A program made the position numbers and the translations under genes. The notes under the pieces are model-generated. The model did no database searches and had not been told where the DNA came from. It saw only the letters and a list, made by a program, of their open reading frames with translations. 7,392 bases of DNA, taken from positions 1-7,392 of the forward strand of contig SFGO01000113.1 in the NCBI GenBank assembly GCA_004556545.1, written 5' to 3'. Positions 1 to 6,139 of the stretch are shown here, one piece after another (positions within the stretch are counted from its first letter, which is position 1; each line of letters begins with the position of its first letter). This stretch comes from Clostridiales bacterium. GTDB lineage: Bacteria; Bacillota; Clostridia; Christensenellales; Aristaeellaceae.

Positions 1-45
1 TAGTCCCGCTTTGAGCAACTGCTCTTGTAAGGTAAGTTTTGCCAT
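1..45 (-). CDS. yaiL: YaiL, DUF2058 family protein, N-terminal fragment (runs off the left edge)
   Basis: Only the first 15 codons are visible, reading MAKLTLQEQLLKAGL from an ATG at 45..43; the frame is open to the window edge. This matches the start I recall for E. coli YaiL, a small, charged DUF2058 protein described as nucleoprotein/polyamine-dependent-like, with no well-established function. Its position directly downstream of mhpT and on the same strand is that of yaiL in E. coli, which supports the call. The upstream Shine-Dalgarno match is weak (GGAAAC about 5 nt before the ATG). The gene may have its own promoter in the 101-bp gap, where a TATACT hexamer lies at 80-85. Identification rests on a short peptide plus synteny; the remainder of the gene cannot be seen. 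Confidence 0.8.
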   Translation of the reverse strand, partial: MAKLTLQEQLLKAGL

Positions 46-79
46 CTTTGTTTCCAAACCCGCTGAATAATTTTTAGCG

Positions 80-85
80 AGTATA
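80..85 (-). promoter_or_regulatory. Candidate -10 box for yaiL (TATACT)
   Basis: On the minus strand this reads TATACT, five of six matches to the sigma-70 -10 consensus TATAAT, placed 34 bp before the yaiL ATG. A start site a few bases downstream would leave a leader of roughly 28 nt. No good -35 hexamer is seen 16-18 bp upstream (the sequence there is ACACCC/CAATAC-like), so this would be a weak or activator-dependent promoter if it is real. Confidence 0.35.
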
Positions 86-109
86 CCTGTAAACGCCGTG
101 GGTGTATTG

Positions 110-130
110 GGGGCAAGTCCCTTTCGCCCC
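110..130 (-). other. Hairpin downstream of mhpT, possible mRNA 3' structure
   Basis: On the minus strand GGGGCGA pairs with TTGCCCC around a 7-nt loop (AAGGGAC), a 7-bp stem including one G-U pair, starting 17 nt after the mhpT stop codon. The following bases (CAATACACCC) contain no U run, so this is not a standard Rho-independent terminator. It could protect or mark the 3' end of the mhp message. The functional assignment is inference only. Confidence 0.3.
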
Positions 131-146
131 TGCTAAATAAGGCGCG

Positions 147-1358
147 TCAGGCATCGGCACACGGCTGCATTCTTGATCTCCGACTCATCAAAATAAACAC
201 CGCCAACCCAGCAACAAGAATACCCGGTGCAGAAGCGGCCATTACGCCGACCGTGCCAGTGCCTAATGCCAGCATTTTCCCGGCCAGTAACGGACCGCTC
301 ATAGCCCCCAGACGCCCTACCGCCACGGCTGTTCCCACACCTGTTGCGCGGATCTGCGAACTGTAAAACAACGGTGCCAGGGCATACAAAACGCTTTGCC
401 CACCTGTCGCAAACAACCCCGCGACAAATCCCGCCAGCAACATACCGTTAAATGACGACACCGTTCCAAGCGCCAGCAGCGAAGCTAACATGCCGCTATA
501 AATCAGTAGCGACATGGTTACTGGACGCAGCTTATCCATCAATGCGCCCAACATTAACGTCCCGCTTGCCGCCCCCATTTGCAGGGCAAACATCACCCCT
601 GCCGCCTGCGATGGCTGGAATCCTTGCTCCACCAAAAGTAGCGGTAGCCAGTTGATCAACATGTAGACCACCAGCAGAGTGAAGAAATAACACAACCACA
701 GCAGCAGCGTCGCGGTTGCCGTTTCTGGCGCAAATAAGGCACGCAGTGGTGGCGCAGCCTGTTTTTCGCCAGCGAAAACCGCTGACTCCGGCAGCCAGCG
801 CATTAATAGCGGCACCAGAATCAACGGCACCACACCACCTACCCAAAACACCGTTTGCCATGCTAAGTTTGCCCCCGCGAAACCCAGTGTCGCCGCCAGC
901 GCCGCGCCAATGGGAACACCGCAATACATCAGGCTCACTGCCGTCCCACGAAAACGTGGACCCGCGGCTTCAGACGTCAGGGCGATAAGATTCGGCAACG
1001 CCGCCCCCAGCCCGACACCGGTCATCAGCCGCGCAAAGACCAGTGAGGGGAAATCCCAGGCAATCGCCGTTGCCAGTGAGAACAAACCAAACAGCGCAAC
1101 TGAGCCAATCAAAATACGCTTACGACCATAACGGTCTGCCAGCATCCCGCCAACCAACGCGCCGGGTAGCAAACCGAGTATTCCGGCGCTAAATATCCAG
1201 CCCATTTGCATTTTATCGAGTGCGAAAGCCTGGGCGATGCCACCCGCCGCAATGCCAGCCGCCTGAAGATCCAGCCCTTCCATCAGAGCGACCAAAAAAC
1301 AAAGCCCGATGGTCAGCATCAGGCGGGATGAAGATGATGAAGGGGTACGAGTCGACAT
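147..1358 (-). CDS. mhpT: 3-(3-hydroxyphenyl)propionate transporter MhpT (MFS, aromatic acid:H+ symporter type)
   Basis: This 403-residue inner-membrane protein is recognised as MhpT, which brings 3HPP and related phenylpropanoids into the cell, presumably by proton symport. The chain is strongly hydrophobic, with about twelve membrane segments beginning near residue 13 after a short Ser/Thr-rich cytoplasmic tail. The MFS motif A between TM2 and TM3 is clear (GGMLADRYGRKR, about 70-81), and EGLD in TM1 (27-30) sits where the aromatic acid symporters carry an acidic signature. A hydrophilic central loop lies near 190-212 after LPES. An ATG 15 codons upstream (1403) keeps the frame open, but I chose 1358 because GAGG lies 8 nt before it and it gives the family's usual length. 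The gene is separated from mhpE by 175 bp with a REP element, so its expression may be lower than that of the catabolic genes. Confidence 0.95.
   Translation of the reverse strand: MSTRTPSSSSSRLMLTIGLCFLVALMEGLDLQAAGIAAGGIAQAFALDKMQMGWIFSAGILGLLPGALVGGMLADRYGRKRILIGSVALFGLFSLATAIAWDFPSLVFARLMTGVGLGAALPNLIALTSEAAGPRFRGTAVSLMYCGVPIGAALAATLGFAGANLAWQTVFWVGGVVPLILVPLLMRWLPESAVFAGEKQAAPPLRALFAPETATATLLLWLCYFFTLLVVYMLINWLPLLLVEQGFQPSQAAGVMFALQMGAASGTLMLGALMDKLRPVTMSLLIYSGMLASLLALGTVSSFNGMLLAGFVAGLFATGGQSVLYALAPLFYSSQIRATGVGTAVAVGRLGAMSGPLLAGKMLALGTGTVGVMAASAPGILVAGLAVFILMSRRSRMQPCADA
668..675 (-). other. Chi recombination hotspot octamer
   Basis: Exact GCTGGTGG on the minus strand (CCACCAGC on plus), inside mhpT. 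Confidence 0.6.
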
Positions 1359-1366
1359 AAGATGAA

Positions 1367-1370
1367 CCTC
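1367..1370 (-). promoter_or_regulatory. mhpT ribosome binding site, decides the start
   Basis: GAGG on the minus strand ends 8 nt before the ATG at 1358. This supports the 403-residue form of MhpT over the longer reading from 1403. Confidence 0.6.
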
Positions 1371-1450
1371 GTTGCGAGTGCAGGTGAATCGCGACTGATA
1401 CATTGCCAGCCGCGTAATCAGAACTATTTAATGACTGCCTACGGGCGAAA

Positions 1451-1486
1451 TGTAGGCCGGATAAGGCGTTCACGCCGCATCCGGCA
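1451..1486 (-). repeat. REP element (repetitive extragenic palindrome)
   Basis: On the minus strand the unit begins TGCCGGATGCGGCGTGAACG and ends CTTATCCGGCCTACA, the textbook enterobacterial REP with its imperfect stem (GCCGGAT paired with ATCCGGC, and GGCGT with ACGCC) and the conserved CTTATCCGGCCTAC tail. A single complete unit is seen, starting 47 bp after the mhpE stop codon and read in the same direction as the operon. REPs in such positions are known to stabilise upstream mRNA against 3' exonucleases, bind DNA gyrase or IHF in some subtypes, and cause partial transcription termination; any of these could set the mhpE/mhpT expression ratio. Which one applies here is not shown by the sequence. 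Confidence 0.92.
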
Positions 1487-1533
1487 GTCGTGCTGGGATG
1501 GGCATACAAAATGCACGTTCTCGGCAGTCATCA

Positions 1534-2547
1534 TTATTTGTTGTTGCGCAGATCCAGCGCCACGTCAACGATCATATCCTCCTGGCCGCCAACCATCCGG
1601 CGTTTGCCCAGCTCAACGAGAATATCCACCGCACTTAAGCCATAACGCGCCGCCGCCGTTTCACAGTGACGCAGGAAGCTCGAGTAAACACCAGCGTATC
1701 CCAGCGCCAGCGTTTCGCGATCGACTCGTACCGGTCGATCCTGCAACGGACGCACCAGGTCGTCAGCGGCATCCATTAACGCATAGAGATCGGTCCCATG
1801 CTGCCAGCCCAGTTTATCCGCGGCGGCAATAAATACTTCCAGCGGCGCGTTACCTGCGCCCGCGCCCATTCCCGCGAGGCTGGCGTCGATTCGGTCGCAG
1901 CCCTCTTCCACCGCCGCGATAGAGTTCGCCACGCCAAGACTCAGGTTATGGTGAGCGTGCATGCCAGTTTGCGTTTCTGGTTTCAGCTCTGCTTTCAGGG
2001 CGCGGAAACGGTCACGGATATCGCTCATGTTCATCGCACCGCCAGAATCCACCACATAAATACAGGTCGCACCGTAGCCTTCCATCAGCTTTGCCTGCTT
2101 TGCGAGATTCTCCGGCGTGGTCATATGGCTCATCATCAGAAAACCAACGGTGTCCATTCCGAGCTCGCGGGCATACTGAATATGCTGGGCGGAAACATCA
2201 GCTTCGGTACAGTGCGTTGCCACACGAACCACCCGCGCGCCAGCCTGCCAGGCATTTTTCAGATCGTGAATAGTGCCGATTCCTGGCAGCAACAACGTCG
2301 CGATTTTGGCGTGCTTCACCACATCCGCCGCTGCTTCAATCCATTCAAGGTCGCTATGTGCGCCGAAACCATAGTTAAAGCTGGAACCCTGCAAACCGTC
2401 GCCGTGGGCCACTTCAATCGAATCCACGCGGGCATCGTCCAGTGCTTTGGCAATCTGGCGAACGTTTTCCAGCGAATACTGATGACGAATGGCGTGCATA
2501 CCGTCACGCAACGTGACGTCCGAGATATAAAGTTTTTTACCGTTCAT
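1534..2547 (-). CDS. mhpE: 4-hydroxy-2-oxovalerate aldolase MhpE
   Basis: This 337-residue class II (metal-dependent) pyruvate aldolase of the DmpG/BphI type splits 4-hydroxy-2-oxopentanoate into pyruvate and acetaldehyde, the last C-C cleavage of the pathway. The HMGL-like TIM barrel opens with DVTLRDGMH, giving R14, D15 and H18, which correspond to the catalytic Arg, metal Asp and catalytic His of BphI. The other metal ligands are H197 and H199 in GMHAHHN, and Y288 matches the conserved active-site Tyr near the C-terminal communication domain. Enzymes of this family form a complex with the acylating dehydrogenase (MhpF) and channel the toxic acetaldehyde. The ATG overlaps the mhpF stop in ATGA, with AGGAG 7 nt upstream inside mhpF, pointing to translational coupling and balanced subunit synthesis. 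Length is normal and no defect is seen. Confidence 0.97.
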   Translation of the reverse strand: MNGKKLYISDVTLRDGMHAIRHQYSLENVRQIAKALDDARVDSIEVAHGDGLQGSSFNYGFGAHSDLEWIEAAADVVKHAKIATLLLPGIGTIHDLKNAWQAGARVVRVATHCTEADVSAQHIQYARELGMDTVGFLMMSHMTTPENLAKQAKLMEGYGATCIYVVDSGGAMNMSDIRDRFRALKAELKPETQTGMHAHHNLSLGVANSIAAVEEGCDRIDASLAGMGAGAGNAPLEVFIAAADKLGWQHGTDLYALMDAADDLVRPLQDRPVRVDRETLALGYAGVYSSFLRHCETAAARYGLSAVDILVELGKRRMVGGQEDMIVDVALDLRNNK

Positions 2548-3494
2548 GCCGCTTCTCCTGCCTTGCGCGCCAGTGACTGGGCCATTTTTTCCGCTGTCGC
2601 CAGCGCACTGGAAGTCATAATGTCGAGGTTGCCCGCATAGGCAGGCAGATAATGCGCTGCGCCTTCGACTTCCAGCCAGACCGCTGTTTTCAGTCCGGAG
2701 AATTGCCCCACGCCCGGTAAATTGACCGGTTTATCCTGCGGGATAACTTCAAACTGCACGCGCTGTTTCAGGCGATAACCCGGTACGTAAGCCTGCACCG
2801 CCTCAGCCATTTCATTGATTGAGGCTTCGATATCATCTTGTGAAGCTTCGTCGCTCAATACATACACCGTGTCACGCATCATCAACGGTGGCTCTGCTGG
2901 GTTAAGCACAATAATCGCCTTCCCTTTTGCCGCGCCGCCCACCACTTCAATGGCTCGGGAAGTGGTTTCCGTAAATTCATCGATATTGGCACGCGTGCCA
3001 GGTCCGGCAGATTTACTGGCGATAGAAGCGATAATTTCGGCGTAATGAACACGCGCCACGCGTGAAACTGCCGCCACCATTGGAATGGTGGCCTGGCCGC
3101 CGCAGGTGACCATGTTGACGTTCAGTTGATCGACGTTCGCCTCGAGGTTAACCACCGGCACGCAGTAAGGGCCGATGGCAGCAGGCGTCAGGTCAATTAA
3201 GCGAATATCCGGTTTCGCTTCGCGTAAAGCGGCATCGTTTTTCACATGCGCGCCCGCGCTGGTCGCATCAAATACAATGTCGATATCAGCAAATTCAGGC
3301 ATGTTCATCAGCCCGATCACCCCTTCATGGGTGGTGGCGACGCCCATACGTCTGGCACGCGCCAGACCGTCGGACTGAGGATCAATGCCGACCATCACCG
3401 CCATCTCCAGATGCTGACCGTGACGCAAAATTTTAATCATCAGATCGGTGCCAATGTTGCCAGAACCGATAATGGCGACTTTACGCTTACTCAT
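2544..3494 (-). CDS. mhpF: Acetaldehyde dehydrogenase (acylating) MhpF
   Basis: This 316-residue enzyme oxidises acetaldehyde to acetyl-CoA using NAD+ and coenzyme A, feeding ring carbon into central metabolism. The N-terminal Rossmann fold starts with VAIIGSGNIG (6-15). The catalytic Cys is C131 in MVTCGGQATIP, where the acyl-enzyme thioester forms, and D208 corresponds to the conserved Asp of the DmpF/BphJ family. It resembles the short DmpF type rather than the long AdhE/EutE type. It partners with MhpE for substrate channelling. Its ATG overlaps the mhpD stop by 4 bp (ATGA), and AAGGAAG lies 6 nt upstream within the end of mhpD; its own stop overlaps the mhpE start in the same way. Despite the letters, F precedes E in the operon, as in E. 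coli. Confidence 0.97.
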   Translation of the reverse strand: MSKRKVAIIGSGNIGTDLMIKILRHGQHLEMAVMVGIDPQSDGLARARRMGVATTHEGVIGLMNMPEFADIDIVFDATSAGAHVKNDAALREAKPDIRLIDLTPAAIGPYCVPVVNLEANVDQLNVNMVTCGGQATIPMVAAVSRVARVHYAEIIASIASKSAGPGTRANIDEFTETTSRAIEVVGGAAKGKAIIVLNPAEPPLMMRDTVYVLSDEASQDDIEASINEMAEAVQAYVPGYRLKQRVQFEVIPQDKPVNLPGVGQFSGLKTAVWLEVEGAAHYLPAYAGNLDIMTSSALATAEKMAQSLARKAGEAA

Positions 3495-4300
3495 GACAGA
3501 CTTCCTTTTGGGGCTGCGCTTGAAAATGTCGCAGCAACTGAACCTATGCCTTCAATATGGGCTTCAAAACGATCGCCCGCATTCACCGCCACCATCGGGC
3601 CTAATGCCCCGGTAAGAATGATATCTCCGGCGCGCAGCGGTTCACCCAGACTGGCCATTTTGCGTGCCAGCCAGACGGCGGCATTAAGCGGATGTCCCAG
3701 GCATTCGCTGCCGCGCCCGCTGGAAACCTCTTCGTTATTACGCGTCATCTTCATGGCGCAGTTTTTCAGGTCTAACCCCGCCGGACGTTGCGCCGGACCG
3801 CCGATGACATACACCCCGCAGGAAGCGTTATCTGCCACGGTATCGACAAACTGAATCGACCAGTCGCGAATGCGGCTCCCCACCACTTCCAGCGCCGGAA
3901 GTACCCATTCAATGGCGTTATACAGTTCGTCGAAGGTGATATCAGTTGCGGGTAAATCGCGGTTCAACACCAGTGCGATCTCCGCTTCAATGCGGGGTTG
4001 CAGAACACGGGAAAAAGGAATGATTTCGTTATCGCCATAACACATGTCGGCAAATAACGTCCCAAAATCCGGTTGATCAACGCCCAGTTGTTGTTGCACT
4101 TTCGGATGCGTCAGGCCCACTTTACGCCCTACCACGCGACGCCCCTGCACAACGTCATATTGCACATTTATGTGCTGAATGGCGTAGGCCGCTTCAGCGT
4201 TATCGATACCAATCAGATCGCGCAGCGGCGCAATCGCTTCGCCCTGCTCTGCGGCGCGGCGTAAATCCGCCGCCAGTTGCTCAAGAGTATGCTTCGTCAT
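3491..4300 (-). CDS. mhpD: 2-keto-4-pentenoate (2-hydroxypenta-2,4-dienoate) hydratase MhpD
   Basis: This 269-residue cytoplasmic enzyme adds water to 2-hydroxypenta-2,4-dienoate to give 4-hydroxy-2-oxopentanoate, the substrate of MhpE. It belongs to the FAH-like hydratase/decarboxylase family and needs a divalent metal. The expected carboxylate ligands are seen as E105 and E107 in the RIEAEIAL segment and E138 in PALEVVGSR; K60 in GRKVGLT is the conserved active-site Lys. The conserved HPL segment and the C-terminal TGALGP stretch of the family are also present. An in-frame ATG two codons earlier (4306) directly abuts the AAGGA Shine-Dalgarno, leaving no spacer; the ATG at 4300 has a 6-nt spacer and gives the usual length, so it was chosen. 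The gene lies 9 bp after mhpC and overlaps mhpF by 4 bp. Confidence 0.96.
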   Translation of the reverse strand: MTKHTLEQLAADLRRAAEQGEAIAPLRDLIGIDNAEAAYAIQHINVQYDVVQGRRVVGRKVGLTHPKVQQQLGVDQPDFGTLFADMCYGDNEIIPFSRVLQPRIEAEIALVLNRDLPATDITFDELYNAIEWVLPALEVVGSRIRDWSIQFVDTVADNASCGVYVIGGPAQRPAGLDLKNCAMKMTRNNEEVSSGRGSECLGHPLNAAVWLARKMASLGEPLRAGDIILTGALGPMVAVNAGDRFEAHIEGIGSVAATFSSAAPKGSLS

Positions 4301-4306
4301 GACCAT

Positions 4307-4311
4307 TCCTT
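4307..4311 (-). promoter_or_regulatory. mhpD ribosome binding site, decides the start
   Basis: AAGGA on the minus strand touches the first possible ATG (4306) but sits an ideal 6 nt before the ATG at 4300. It overlaps the last two bases of the mhpC stop codon, so ribosomes finishing mhpC would be positioned to restart on mhpD. Confidence 0.75.
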
Positions 4312-5176
4312 AAGGGCGTGCGAGGAAATTCAGCACCAATTGATTGAAAGCGTCGGCATGTTCCCACTGCGCCCAGTGACCACAGTCGCGGAAGATATGC
4401 AGTTCAGAACCGGCAATGCCGGACAGCAGACGCAGACCCGCATCCATCGGCACAAAGCGGTCGTTGCGCCCCCAGACAATCAGGGTTTGCGCTTTGATTT
4501 CCGCCAGACGTGGGCCAAAATCCGGGAACTGTTTCGGATTAGCTTCCAGGCTCTTAACGAAGTTTTCCAGGTGATCGCGGCGCGACAGCATATTATTCAG
4601 GCGCGCTTCAAACAGGGCGTCGGTCAAATCGCTGGTATCGAAAACGAAGATATCCATCATCAGCTTCAGGTTTTCGATAGTCGGCTGACGATAAAGCTGA
4701 TTCAGTCGCTTAATACCTTCGGTTGGCATCGGCGTAAACAAACTCATGCCGCCCGTACCGCCGCCCATCAGCACCAGTTTGCCGACGCGCTCCGGCCAGT
4801 TAAGGGTGAACGCCACAGAACTATGGCCGCCCATCGAGTTGCCCAGCAGGTGGATTTTGGCGATATCCAGTTGATCCACCACGCTTTTCAGGATTCGTGC
4901 ATTAAGATCCGATCGTGAACCACTATTAACGATCGAATCGCTTTTGCCCCAACCCGGACAATCCAGCAGGATCACCCGATAGCCCGCCTCTACCAGCGGA
5001 TCGATATTGCGGCTGAAGTTCGCCCAGCCAGTAGCACCCGGGCCGGAACCGTGCAGCAGGACAACGGTTTCGTCGCCTTGTCCGCAGTCATTAAAATGGA
5101 TGCGCAGCGTTTTACCCGCTTCTTCTACATTCAGAAAACGGCTGGTGGCGGCTTCGGTTTGTGGCTGATAACTCAT
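4310..5176 (-). CDS. mhpC: 2-hydroxy-6-oxonona-2,4-dienedioate hydrolase MhpC
   Basis: This 288-residue alpha/beta-hydrolase cleaves the C-C bond of the ring-opened product, releasing 2-hydroxypenta-2,4-dienoate and succinate (fumarate from the hydroxycinnamate branch). The oxyanion-hole region [12 protein letters not shown] (40-51) is typical of meta-cleavage product hydrolases. The catalytic triad is S114 in the nucleophile elbow GNSMGG, D239 in GRNDRFVP and H267 in [10 protein letters not shown]113, R192 and W268 are the known substrate-binding positions. Published MhpC numbering appears four lower (Ser110, Asp235, His263). The frame stays open to 5239 inside mhpB, with further Met codons at 5191 and 5179; I chose 5176 because AGGAG lies 6 nt before it and the family length fits. 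The gene begins 17 bp after the mhpB stop. Confidence 0.96.
5141..5148 (+). other. Chi recombination hotspot octamer
   Basis: Exact GCTGGTGG on the plus strand, inside mhpC. It is the E. coli Chi site, recognised by RecBCD when approached from its 3' side, and the only plus-strand copy I found in the window. Confidence 0.6.
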
Positions 5177-5182
5177 CATCTT

Positions 5183-5187
5183 CTCCT
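5183..5187 (-). promoter_or_regulatory. mhpC ribosome binding site, decides the start
   Basis: AGGAG on the minus strand stands 6 nt before the second of two adjacent ATG codons (5176) and only 3 nt before the first (5179). Spacing favours 5176; starting at 5179 would merely add one Met. The Met at 5191 has this motif inside its own coding sequence and is unlikely. Confidence 0.7.
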
Positions 5188-5193
5188 GCATAT

Positions 5194-6138
5194 TCAGTTC
5201 TCTGTTCTGGCGCTTAACGAGCCAAATCCGGCAATCCACTCCGGGATTGGGCGGTAATAACGCCCTTCGCTACGCCAGTTGCCAAACGCAGAAATAGCGG
5301 CAAAAGCGGCGACCCAGGTTTTGATTTCATGTGTCGACTTTCCGGCAATGGCGGAAAGCTCTTCGTTACTGACGGCATCCAGTTCCTGTATGCGTCCCTG
5401 CTCCAGCAAAGTCATGAACTGGTTATCCCAAATCGGGTTGAGCGGATGCAGAGTTCTCTGATCCTCAACAAACTTCTCAGCGGCGCTAATCACCCGTTGC
5501 TGACGCAATTCGCGCTCACTGGCGGGTAAATCTTTCCCGCTCCCCAACAGACGGTCGCGCATATGGGCATCGGCTTTCGCCAGTTCGGGCACCGGCGGCT
5601 GATGGGAAAGCCCACCGGAACCCAGGAACAGCACGCGTTTATTGAGAGTGCTGGTGAAACGTCCAATGGCTTCACCCAACATGCGGGTACGCTGGAAACC
5701 GGGCAGCGGCGTGGCGACACCGTTGATGAACACAGGCAGAACTGGCACCTTATCCAGCCCACCGAGCAGGAACTCCAGCGGCTGGGCGAACCCGTGGTCC
5801 ACCTGCATACAGTAAGAAACGGCAAGATCGATCCCGCTCTTCATGACAGCATGCGCACAGGCCTCCGCCAGCTCCACAGGCACGGGCAGCTCTCCTGCCG
5901 CACTGCCGAAATCACCAATTGCCGTCGCTCCAACGCCTAAACAGAACGGTGGCATCACGTCATAGAAAAAGCCGTTGTAGTGATCAGGCGCAAACAGCAC
6001 CACCAGTTCAGGGGAGAAAGCCGCAATACGCTCGCGGGCGCTGGCAATCACGCCATTGACCTCATCGAGCACCTCTTGCGCCGGGTCGACATACCCCACC
6101 AGCGGCGAGTGGGAAAGACAGTGAAGATAAGCGTGCAT
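5194..6138 (-). CDS. mhpB: 2,3-dihydroxyphenylpropionate 1,2-dioxygenase MhpB
   Basis: This 314-residue extradiol dioxygenase uses Fe(II) and O2 to open the ring of 2,3-dihydroxyphenylpropionate (or the cinnamate analogue) next to the hydroxyls, giving 2-hydroxy-6-oxonona-2,4-dienedioate (or its triene analogue). It is of the class III LigB type, unrelated to the vicinal-oxygen-chelate dioxygenases. H115 in [10 protein letters not shown] and H179 in GSGGLSHQP are the acid/base histidines described for MhpB, and the N-terminal CLSHSPL (H10) and FAPDHYNGF (H53) segments carry the further conserved histidines. The start is the ATG at 6138, just one base after the mhpA TGA (TGATATG), with AAGG 9 nt upstream inside mhpA, so translation is probably coupled to mhpA. 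Length is as expected for the family. Confidence 0.97.
6096..6103 (-). other. Chi recombination hotspot octamer
   Basis: Exact GCTGGTGG on the minus strand, inside mhpB near its start. Confidence 0.6.
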
Positions 6139-6139
6139 A

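Larger units (their letters stand above)
46..146. other. mhpT-yaiL intergenic gap
   Basis: This 101-bp gap separates the mhpT stop from the yaiL start, both on the minus strand. It holds the candidate -10 hexamer (80-85) and a GC-rich hairpin (110-130). I see no ORF and no canonical intrinsic terminator (hairpin plus U run), so the end of the mhp transcript is not defined by the sequence; readthrough into yaiL or Rho-dependent termination are both possible. Confidence 0.6.
1359..1533. other. mhpE-mhpT intergenic gap
   Basis: This 175-bp non-coding stretch is the only sizeable gap inside the mhp cluster. It contains a REP element (1451-1486), flanking copies of the motif GGCAGTC in both orientations, and the mhpT ribosome binding site. 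On the minus strand a poor promoter-like pair can be found, TTCTGA (1418-1423) and TATCAG (1395-1400) with 17-bp spacing; the matches to consensus are 3/6 and 4/6, so it is not called as a promoter. Confidence 0.7.

Noticed and set aside
61..79. Short palindrome CGCT...AGCG before yaiL as a terminator
   Set aside because: On the transcribed (minus-strand) RNA the stem is broken after four base pairs and no U run follows, so it is not a credible terminator.
532..924. 130-codon minus-strand frame inside mhpT
   Set aside because: It is out of frame within mhpT, which has clear MFS motifs through the same bases.
1395..1423. Possible mhpT promoter (TTCTGA, 17 bp, TATCAG on the minus strand)
   Set aside because: Only 3/6 and 4/6 consensus matches; such pairs are common by chance, so it is mentioned in the gap entry but not called.
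1798..2640. 280-codon plus-strand open frame opposite mhpE
   Set aside because: It lies antisense to mhpE, whose protein has all its catalytic residues. The antisense translation is rich in His, Arg and Ala without recognisable motifs, as expected from the complement of GC-rich codons, and no ribosome binding site was noted.
3246..3854. 202-codon plus-strand frame across the mhpF-mhpD junction
   Set aside because: It is the antisense shadow of two well-supported genes, with low-complexity composition and no domain signature.
4277..4918. 213-codon plus-strand frame opposite mhpC
   Set aside because: It is the antisense shadow of mhpC; Gln/His-rich composition is typical of complemented coding DNA.
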